Origin: CAZLNO01 sp964561005
GTDB taxonomy: Bacteria > Pseudomonadota > Alphaproteobacteria > Kiloniellales > Rhodovibrionaceae
DNA length: 19,520 bases
Reading direction: 5' to 3'
Assembly: GCA_964561005.1 (NCBI GenBank)
Contig: CAZLNO010000079.1
Coordinates: forward strand, 1-19,520
Shown here: positions 14,448-19,520 of the stretch, piece after piece
How the letters are laid out: each line of letters opens with the position of its first letter
Position numbering within the stretch: position 1 is the stretch's first letter
The notes under the pieces: generated by a model
Seen by the model: only the letters and a program-made list of their open reading frames with translations
What the model was told of the DNA's origin: nothing
Database searches by the model: none
Position numbers and translations under genes: made by a program

Positions 14448-15104
14448 CTATCCCTCCAGCCGGCCCTTGTTGGCGACGTAGAGCGCCACGGCGCCCGCGC
14501 GGTTCTGGACGCGCAGCTTCTCGTAGAGGTTCTTCAGGTGGAACTTCACGGTGTTCAACGAGATGCCCAGGCGGCGGGCGATCTGGCCGTTGGTCGCGCC
14601 GTCGGCCAGCGCCGCCAGGAGCTGCAGCTCGCGCCCGGTCAGGTGGTCGAAGGGCTCGCGGTAGAGGGCGCGCACGTCGACGCGCGGGAACACCATGTGC
14701 CCGCTGGCGACCTTCGAGACGACCTCCATCAGGTGCTCCGGGGTGTCGCGCTTGGAGCAGAAGCCGGCGCCGCCCAGCGCCATCACCTGGCGCGGGATGT
14801 CGGGGTCGATGGCCCCGGTGTAGACGACAATGGACGGCGCGTCCGGCCGTTCGCGCAAGGCGGCCAGGATCTCGCGGCCGTTGCGGCCGGGAAACACCCA
14901 GCCGACCACGCCGACGTCGAAGGTCGTGCGCTCGGCGATCTTCAGAAAGCGCTGCCCGTCGGCGACCGTGGCCACCACGTTGAACCGCCCGTCCTGCTGG
15001 AACAACTGGTTCAAGCCGGCCAGGACAAGCTGGCTCTTGTCGGCCAGTACGACGTCGATCGGCTTGGCGGTGTCCACGACCTCGGCGTCCATCACGGTTT
15101 GCAT
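14448..15104 (-). CDS. LuxR-family response regulator with degenerate receiver
   Basis: Transcription factor of NarL/FixJ layout, 218 residues from the chosen ATG. The receiver-like domain (about 16-138) keeps the fold, with VVLADKSQLVLAGL at its first strand, VVYTGA with the switch Thr (T96) and the Lys of CSKRD (K118). The phosphoacceptor Asp is replaced by Gly (G68, in VGVVGWVFPGRNG) and the acidic pair keeps only one Asp (D22, then Lys). The C-terminal LuxR helix-turn-helix (156-216) is intact: LTGRELQLLAALADGATN, then GQIARRLGISLNTVKFHLKN. It probably acts without aspartyl phosphorylation. The ATG at 15104 follows AGGTGG by five bases; a GTG at 15131 would add nine residues. It converges with the XRE gene 19 bases away. 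Confidence 0.88.
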   Translation of the reverse strand: MQTVMDAEVVDTAKPIDVVLADKSQLVLAGLNQLFQQDGRFNVVATVADGQRFLKIAERTTFDVGVVGWVFPGRNGREILAALRERPDAPSIVVYTGAIDPDIPRQVMALGGAGFCSKRDTPEHLMEVVSKVASGHMVFPRVDVRALYREPFDHLTGRELQLLAALADGATNGQIARRLGISLNTVKFHLKNLYEKLRVQNRAGAVALYVANKGRLEG

Positions 15105-15491
15105 GGCCTCCACCTGCCCAGCATACGGCACCGGCGTTTCATTGTGATAGCTTGCCGGCCCGGCGGTTTTCCGCAGACGCCCCCCGGCGCTCGGATTCCG
15201 ACGGCCGTGGCGGCCGCGACCGGTCTGCTTGCCGTGCCTTTTGGTCCGGACCCTGGCACGGTCGATCGCCTCAGGGCGGCACCAAACCTTCTGGCCGCGG
15301 CCAATTCGCGCGCATGCATCGGCGCCGCGACCGAGGGTGGGGCGCGCCCTACCCGTCCGGGTCGGGGTCCCGACCCCCGAAAGAGTCTCTTGGCCCGGAC
15401 TGTCGAGTGTCCCGCGGGCGGCGGATTTGCGGCAGGTTCGAGCCTACGAGAAACGGCCAATGACCAGGCAGATACTGGGGAGAGGACCGAG
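15105..15491. other. intergenic region between divergent genes
   Basis: 387 GC-rich bases between the response regulator (minus) and a small hypothetical gene (plus). It holds an 8-bp inverted repeat GGGTCGGG/CCCGACCC (15359-15366 and 15369-15376), then the short palindrome AAGAGTCTCTT. Promoters for both directions must lie here but I see no confident -35/-10 pair. Open frames across it look like GC-bias artefacts. Confidence 0.5.
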
Positions 15492-15722
15492 ATGAGCCGC
15501 AGCGCCCTGCACCAGACCAACATCGTCCACCTGAACCTGACCTCGGCGAGCGACCGCAGCCACCTGAGCGACCTGCTCAGCGGCGTGCGGCCCGGGACCC
15601 CGATCCGCCTGACCATCGGCGCCGAGACGGCCAACGCGCCCGCGCGCCGGCGTTCGGCGGCGCCGGCCACCTACGCCGACGCCATGCGCGTGGTCGAGGC
15701 GACCTACTACGACGCCGTCTGA
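15492..15722 (+). CDS. hypothetical small protein upstream of sgaA
   Basis: A 76-residue protein that I do not recognise. The ATG at 15492 has AGAGGA five bases upstream, which supports translation. Residues 9-25 (TNIVHLNLTSASDRSHL) and 36-46 (TPIRLTIGAET) look like two beta strands round a helix. Then comes a basic, Ala-rich linker (48-58) and a C-terminal helix with aromatic residues (YADAMRVVEATYYDAV). No signal peptide, membrane helix or metal motif is visible. It lies 111 bases before sgaA on the same strand and may belong to that transcription unit. Confidence 0.6.
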   Translation: MSRSALHQTNIVHLNLTSASDRSHLSDLLSGVRPGTPIRLTIGAETANAPARRRSAAPATYADAMRVVEATYYDAV

Positions 15723-15833
15723 GTCGCGGCATCCCGGAAACCGACATCGCAGCGACGCGGCCGCGCCGCCCAGGCGGGACCGCGTGCCGAACCGCGGTCA
15801 CGCCATAGCCGCGAGCAGAGAGGATTCACGTTC

Positions 15834-17030
15834 ATGCCTGGCCATCACCACCTGTTCATTCCCGGCCCCACCAATGTCCCGGAGCGCGTGCGCCGCGCCA
15901 TCGACGTGCCGATGGAGAACATGCGCGCGCCGGACTTCCCGGAATTCACCAAGCCGCTGTTCGCCGACCTCAAGAAGGTCTTCGGCACGACGGACGGCGA
16001 GGTCTTCGTCTTCCCCGGCTCCGGCACCGGCGGCTGGGAGGCGGCGCTGTCCAACACGCTGTCGCCGGGCGACAAGGTGCTGGCCTCCAGCTTCGGCCAG
16101 TTCTCCCAGCTCTGGGTCAGGATGTGCGAGAAGCTGGGCCTGGAGGTCGTCAACGTCGACCGCCCCTGGGGCGAGGGCGTGCCCGTCGAGTCCTACGCCG
16201 AGATCCTGGCCAGCGACACCGGCCGCGAGATCAAGGCGGTGCTGGCCTGCCACAACGAGACGGCCACCGGCGTCACCAGCGACATCGCCGGCGTGCGCCG
16301 GGCGCTGGACGACGCCGGCCACCCGGCCCTGCTGTTCGTCGACGGCGTCAGCTCGATCGCCAGCATCGACTTCCGCATGGACGACTGGGGCGTCGACGTG
16401 GCCGTGACCGGCTCGCAGAAGGGCCTGATGATGCCCACCGGCCTGGCGGTCGTGGCGGTCAGCCCGAAGGCGCTGGAGGCCCGCAAGGCGGCGAGGCTGC
16501 CGCGGATGTACTTCGACTTCGACTGGATGTCGATGTCGCAGGAAACCGGCTACTTCCCCTACACCCCGGCGACCACGCTGCTGCGCGGCCTGCGCGCCGC
16601 CCTCGACCTGCTGTTCGAGGAGGGCCTGGCGAACGTCCACGCCCGCCACGCCCGCGCCGGCGCGGCGGTGCGCGAGGCGGTCGCCGCCTGGGGGCTGAAG
16701 CCGGTGGCCGCGCGGCCCGAGTGGCACTCCGACACCGTGACCACGGTGTGGCTGCCCGAGGGGGTGGACGGCCAGGCGATGGTGAAGCACGCGCACTACC
16801 GCTACGACCTCTCGCTGGGCGGCGGGCTGGACAAGGTGGCGGGCCGCGTCTTCCGCATCGGCCACCTGGGCCAGTTCAACGACCTGATGATCCTGACCGC
16901 GCTGTCGGGCGCGGAGATGTGCCTGCGCGACTTCGGCGTCATGGTCGAGCCCGGCAGCGGCGTGGGCGCGGCGCAGGAGTACTTCCGCAATGCCGCCGCA
17001 CCCCAGGCCCAGGCCATCGCGGCGGAGTAA
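15834..17030 (+). CDS. sgaA: serine-glyoxylate aminotransferase
   Basis: PLP enzyme that transfers the amino group from serine to glyoxylate, giving hydroxypyruvate and glycine; it is the entry reaction of the serine cycle. The 398 residues follow the class V aminotransferase pattern: HLFIPGPTNVPERV (6-19), the phosphate-site loop PGSGTGGWEAAL (61-72), ACHNETATGV (138-147), the cofactor aspartate in LFVDGVSSI (167-175), the Schiff-base lysine in VTGSQKGLMMP (K196) and FRIGHLGQFN near the C-terminus. Alanine-glyoxylate aminotransferase is close, but the following malate thiokinase genes favour the serine enzyme. GAGAGGA lies about ten bases before the ATG. Confidence 0.92.
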   Translation: MPGHHHLFIPGPTNVPERVRRAIDVPMENMRAPDFPEFTKPLFADLKKVFGTTDGEVFVFPGSGTGGWEAALSNTLSPGDKVLASSFGQFSQLWVRMCEKLGLEVVNVDRPWGEGVPVESYAEILASDTGREIKAVLACHNETATGVTSDIAGVRRALDDAGHPALLFVDGVSSIASIDFRMDDWGVDVAVTGSQKGLMMPTGLAVVAVSPKALEARKAARLPRMYFDFDWMSMSQETGYFPYTPATTLLRGLRAALDLLFEEGLANVHARHARAGAAVREAVAAWGLKPVAARPEWHSDTVTTVWLPEGVDGQAMVKHAHYRYDLSLGGGLDKVAGRVFRIGHLGQFNDLMILTALSGAEMCLRDFGVMVEPGSGVGAAQEYFRNAAAPQAQAIAAE

Positions 17031-17057
17031 CCGGCCGGGCGAGCGCACGGCCGTTTC

Positions 17058-17202
17058 GCGCCCTGTCGGGCGCGGCCTCATCCTTCGACGGGCTCAGGAT
17101 GAGGGGAAGAAAAGCGATGAGGGGAAGAAAAGCACGAATATTCGCACACGCGCCCGCCTCATCCTGAGCTCGTCGAAGGAGAGGCGTCGCGCCGTCAGGC
17201 GC
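17058..17202. repeat. REPIN-like inverted repeat pair in the sgaA-mtkA spacer
   Basis: A 22-base segment (17083-17104) is repeated in reverse complement at 17157-17178 with one mismatch, and the similarity continues outward into GC-rich hairpins (GCGCCC/GGGCGC at 17058-17073, and a related one near 17190-17202). The left copy also folds on itself (CCTCATCCT 17076-17084 with AGGATGAGG 17096-17104). The core TTCGACGGGCTCAGGATGAG is a dispersed repeat known from many proteobacterial genomes. Two inverted units round a short spacer match the REP-doublet layout. Confidence 0.8.
17098..17133 (+). repeat. 18-bp perfect tandem duplication inside the REP pair
   Basis: The unit GATGAGGGGAAGAAAAGC occurs twice without a gap (17098-17115 and 17116-17133). 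It begins within the left repeat arm, so the duplication arose after, or with, insertion of the element. Confidence 0.9.
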
Positions 17203-17239
17203 GAAAGCTGCCGCGGACGTCTCGAAAGGAGACACGGAC

Positions 17240-18439
17240 ATGGACATCCACGAATACCAGGCGAAGGAGCTGCTGGCCCGCTTCGGCGTCCGCAGCCCCA
17301 AGGGCGGCCTGGCCTACAGCCCGGAGCAGGCGGCGTACCGCGCGCGCGAGATCGGCGGCGACCGCTGGGTGGTGAAGGCGCAGATCCATTCGGGCGCGCG
17401 CGGCAAGGCCGGCGGCGTCAAGGTCTGCAACAACCGCCACGAGGTCTGGGACGCCGCCGACTCCCTGCTCGGCAAGACGCTGGTGACCCACCAGACCGGA
17501 CCGCAGGGCAAGACCGTCTCGCGCCTCTACGTCGAGGCGGCGCAGAACATCGCCCGCGAGGTCTACCTCGGGCTGGTGCTCTGCCGCGCCTCGGAGCGCA
17601 TCGCCGTCGTCGGCTCCGCCGCCGGCGGCATGGAGATCGAGGAGATCTCCGCCCGGCGGCCGGACAGCGTGCACCGCGTCATCGTCGACCCGGCGGCGGG
17701 GCTGCAGGCCTTCCAGGCGCGCGAGCTGGCCTTCAAGCTGGGCTTCAAGGGCAGCGAGGTGCCGCAGGTGGTCAAGGCGATCCAGGGCTGCTACCGCGCC
17801 TTCCGCGACCTCGACGCCACGATGGTGGAGATCAACCCGCTCGCGGTGACCGAGGAGGGCGAGATCCTGGCCCTCGACGCCAAGATGGGCTTCGACGACA
17901 ACGCCCTGTTCCGCCGGCCGGAGATCGCCGACATGCGCGACCGCTCGCAGGAGGACCCGCGGGAGTCGCGCGCGGCCGACCGGGGGCTCAGCTACGTCGG
18001 CCTGAACGGGGACATCGGCTGCATCATCAACGGCGCGGGCCTGGCCATGGCCACGATGGACATGATCAAGCTGGCCGGCGGCGAGCCCGCCAACTTCCTC
18101 GACATCGGCGGCGGCGCCACGCCGGAGCGGGTGGCCGAGGCGATCCGCATCGTCCGCGCCGACGACAACGTGAAGGCGATCCTGATCAACATCTTCGCCG
18201 GCATCAACCGCTGCGACTGGGTGGCCGAGGGCGTGGTGCAGGCCATGCGCCAGACCCGGCTCGACGTGCCGCTGGTGGTCCGCCTGGCCGGCACGAACGT
18301 CGAGAAGGGGCGGCGCATCCTGGAGGAGAGCAAGCTGCCGATCGTCGCGGCCACGACCCTGGCCGACGCGGCGGACAAGGCGGTGGCCGTGCTGAACGGC
18401 CGCCTGGCGACCATGACCCGGACCCTGGAGAGCGTGTGA
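17240..18439 (+). CDS. mtkA: malate-CoA ligase (malate thiokinase) beta subunit
   Basis: Forms, with MtkB, the ligase that makes malyl-CoA from malate, CoA and ATP in the serine cycle. The 399 residues show an ATP-grasp domain with MDIHEYQAKELL at the N-terminus, VVKAQIHSGARGKAGGVK (44-61), VEINPL (196-201) and LDAKMGFDDNALFRR (212-226). The ligase domain follows, with YVGLNGDIGCIINGAGLAM (252-270), GGEPANFLDIGGGA (280-293) and INIFAGINRCDWVAEG (316-331). Succinyl-CoA synthetase beta (SucC) is the main alternative. The RSQEDPRES insert, the FDDNALFRRP pattern and the sgaA neighbour match methylotroph MtkA as I recall it. AAAGGAG lies eight bases before the ATG. The stop overlaps the mtkB start. 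Confidence 0.9.
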   Translation: MDIHEYQAKELLARFGVRSPKGGLAYSPEQAAYRAREIGGDRWVVKAQIHSGARGKAGGVKVCNNRHEVWDAADSLLGKTLVTHQTGPQGKTVSRLYVEAAQNIAREVYLGLVLCRASERIAVVGSAAGGMEIEEISARRPDSVHRVIVDPAAGLQAFQARELAFKLGFKGSEVPQVVKAIQGCYRAFRDLDATMVEINPLAVTEEGEILALDAKMGFDDNALFRRPEIADMRDRSQEDPRESRAADRGLSYVGLNGDIGCIINGAGLAMATMDMIKLAGGEPANFLDIGGGATPERVAEAIRIVRADDNVKAILINIFAGINRCDWVAEGVVQAMRQTRLDVPLVVRLAGTNVEKGRRILEESKLPIVAATTLADAADKAVAVLNGRLATMTRTLESV

Positions 18440-19329
18440 TGAGCGTGCTGATCGACAAGGAGACGCCGGTCGTCATCCAGGGCTTCACCGGCAAGATCGG
18501 CAGCTTCCACGCCCAGGAGATGATCGACTACGGCACCAACGTGGTGGGCGGCGTGACGCCCGGCCGCGGCGGCACGCGCCACCTCGACCGGCCGGTGTTC
18601 GACACCGTCAGCGAGGCCGTGGCCGAGACCGGCGCCGAGGCCTCGATCGTCTTCGTGCCGCCGCCCTTCGCCGCGGATTCCGCGATGGAGGCGGCGGAGG
18701 CCGGCATCAAGACCTGCGTCGTCATCACCGACGGCATCCCGGCGCAGGACATGATGCGGGTGAAGCGCTACCTGCGCCGCTACAAGGCCGAGCGGCGAAT
18801 GCGTCTGATCGGGCCCAACTGCGCCGGCATCATCTCGCCGGGCAAGTCGCTGCTGGGCCTGATGCCGGGGCACATCTACCTGCCCGGCAAGGTCGGCATC
18901 GTCGGCCGCTCCGGCACGCTCGGCTACGAGGCGGCGGCGCAGATGCAGGAACTGGACATCGGCGTGTCGACCAGCGTCGGCATCGGCGGCGACCCGATCA
19001 ACGGCAACGCCTTCAAGGACATCCTGGAGCTGTTCGCGGAAGACGACGAGACCGAGGCCGTGGTTCTGATCGGCGAGATCGGCGGGCCGCAGGAGGCGCA
19101 GGCGGCGGACTACATCCGCGAGCGCTTTTCCAAGCCGGTGGTCGCCTACATCGCCGGGCGCACCGCGCCCAAGGGCCGGCGCATGGGCCACGCCGGCGCC
19201 ATCATCCAGGCCGCGGGCGAGAGCGCCGACGAGAAGGTCACGCTGCTGCAGGACGCCGGCGTGCGCATCGCCCCGAACCCCTCGGAGATCGGCGCCACCG
19301 TCCGGAGGACGCTCAAGCGCGCCGCCTGA
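18439..19329 (+). CDS. mtkB: malate-CoA ligase (malate thiokinase) alpha subunit
   Basis: CoA-binding and phosphohistidine subunit of malate thiokinase. The 296 residues have the Rossmann CoA-binding part with VVIQGFTGKIGSFHAQEMI (11-29), VGGVTPGRGG (36-45) and FVPPPFAADSAMEAAEAG (72-89). The flavodoxin-like part has LIGPNCAGIISPGKS (123-137), GRSGTLGYEAA (156-166), SVGIGGDPING (179-189) and the active-site histidine in GRRMGHAGAII (H251). Its relatives include SucD, but ITDGIPAQDMMRVKRYLRRY and PGHIYLPGKVGI are as in characterised MtkB. The start codon shares one base with the mtkA stop (TGATG), so the subunits are translationally coupled, suiting a fixed-ratio complex. Confidence 0.92.
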   Translation: MSVLIDKETPVVIQGFTGKIGSFHAQEMIDYGTNVVGGVTPGRGGTRHLDRPVFDTVSEAVAETGAEASIVFVPPPFAADSAMEAAEAGIKTCVVITDGIPAQDMMRVKRYLRRYKAERRMRLIGPNCAGIISPGKSLLGLMPGHIYLPGKVGIVGRSGTLGYEAAAQMQELDIGVSTSVGIGGDPINGNAFKDILELFAEDDETEAVVLIGEIGGPQEAQAADYIRERFSKPVVAYIAGRTAPKGRRMGHAGAIIQAAGESADEKVTLLQDAGVRIAPNPSEIGATVRRTLKRAA

Positions 19330-19409
19330 CGTCCATCCCGCAACGTCCGTCCCGCATGGACGTCCCCGTGGAGCGCCATCCTTGGCCGTCTCCACGCATC
19401 CCCAGCCCT

Positions 19410-19445
19410 CCCCCGCCGCGGTCCGCCACGGCGGGGGTTTTTTTT
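19410..19445 (+). terminator. rho-independent terminator after mtkB
   Basis: CCCCCGCCG (19410-19418) pairs with CGGCGGGGG (19429-19437) and is followed by eight T (19438-19445). This is the clearest intrinsic terminator of the window and closes the sgaA-mtkA-mtkB unit here, so malyl-CoA lyase or other cycle genes are not co-transcribed downstream. Two weaker dyads precede it (19330-19336 with 19356-19362, and 19367-19373 with 19390-19396). Confidence 0.93.
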
Positions 19446-19520
19446 ATCATTGATATGAAAGCATTCTTGTAAAAAACACGGGGCAGTCTTTGCTCTTTAC
19501 GGATGTTCTATGACTAATAC
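19446..19520 (+). other. AT-rich upstream region of a following gene
   Basis: After the terminator the sequence turns markedly AT-rich, with TTGATA near 19451 and TAAAAA near 19471. This suggests the promoter region of the next gene. An ATG at 19511 could be a start, but too little sequence remains to tell. Confidence 0.3.

Noticed and set aside
15132..15463. Plus-strand open frames in the region upstream of the 76-residue gene.
   Set aside because: They lack ribosome sites and have Arg/Ser/Pro/Gly-rich composition typical of chance frames.
16990..18439. A long reading that extends mtkB upstream through the spacer and across mtkA, as if mtkB were a fusion.
   Set aside because: The upstream part is out of frame with mtkA and crosses the REP-like element. 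The mtkB product aligns from MSVLIDKETP and starts at the TGATG overlap.

Overview
The window is GC-rich throughout its core genes and reads as a chromosomal piece of an alphaproteobacterium, probably a Rhodospirillales/Kiloniellales-like heterotroph. The protein families point that way: a Tat-exported TRAP binding protein of the 2-oxoacid type, solitary BioY, Bpt leucyltransferase, and malate thiokinase with serine-glyoxylate aminotransferase. A GAAC-N7-GAAC LexA box of the alphaproteobacterial type agrees. The assignment is inference from gene families, not from a marker gene. Two runs of exactly 100 N (4947-5046 and 13725-13824) mark scaffold joins. In both, the sequence before the gap is repeated after it (9 and 55 bases), so the contigs probably overlap and little or nothing may be missing.

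Layout. 1-800: the end of a possible upstream gene, then a lower-GC Phd/ParE toxin-antitoxin pair on the minus strand. 1002-3572: a reverse transsulfuration operon, cystathionine beta-synthase then a gamma-lyase-type enzyme. 3723-4721: motB without motA. 5050-5808: bpt. 5953-9352: a TRAP transporter (binding protein, hairpin, small and large membrane subunits). 9453-10397: a FolD-like folate enzyme, convergent with bioY (10479-11093, minus) across a 28-bp perfect palindrome. 11223-13466: parC, minus strand. 13467-14149: an unusual regulatory region holding TGACG pentamers at 10-bp spacing, a scaffold join, and a LexA-type SOS box that contains the -35 element of a promoter pointing to parC. 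14150-14428: a small XRE/HigA-like regulator. 14448-15104: a LuxR-type response regulator whose receiver lacks the phosphoacceptor aspartate. 15492-15722: an unrecognised 76-residue protein. 15834-19329: sgaA, mtkA and mtkB of the serine cycle, ended by a strong rho-independent terminator at 19410-19445.

How the genes fit together. SgaA makes glycine and hydroxypyruvate from serine and glyoxylate. MtkAB activates malate to malyl-CoA, which malyl-CoA lyase (not in the window) splits to acetyl-CoA and glyoxylate. FolD interconverts one-carbon tetrahydrofolates that feed serine formation. Together with a likely 2-oxoacid or lactate uptake system this suggests one-carbon or glyoxylate-linked carbon assimilation. 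I see no single, clearly new multi-gene system. The best candidates for something undescribed are the SOS box plus phased-repeat leader of parC, the phosphorylation-independent-looking response regulator, and the REPIN-like element inside the sgaA-mtkA spacer.
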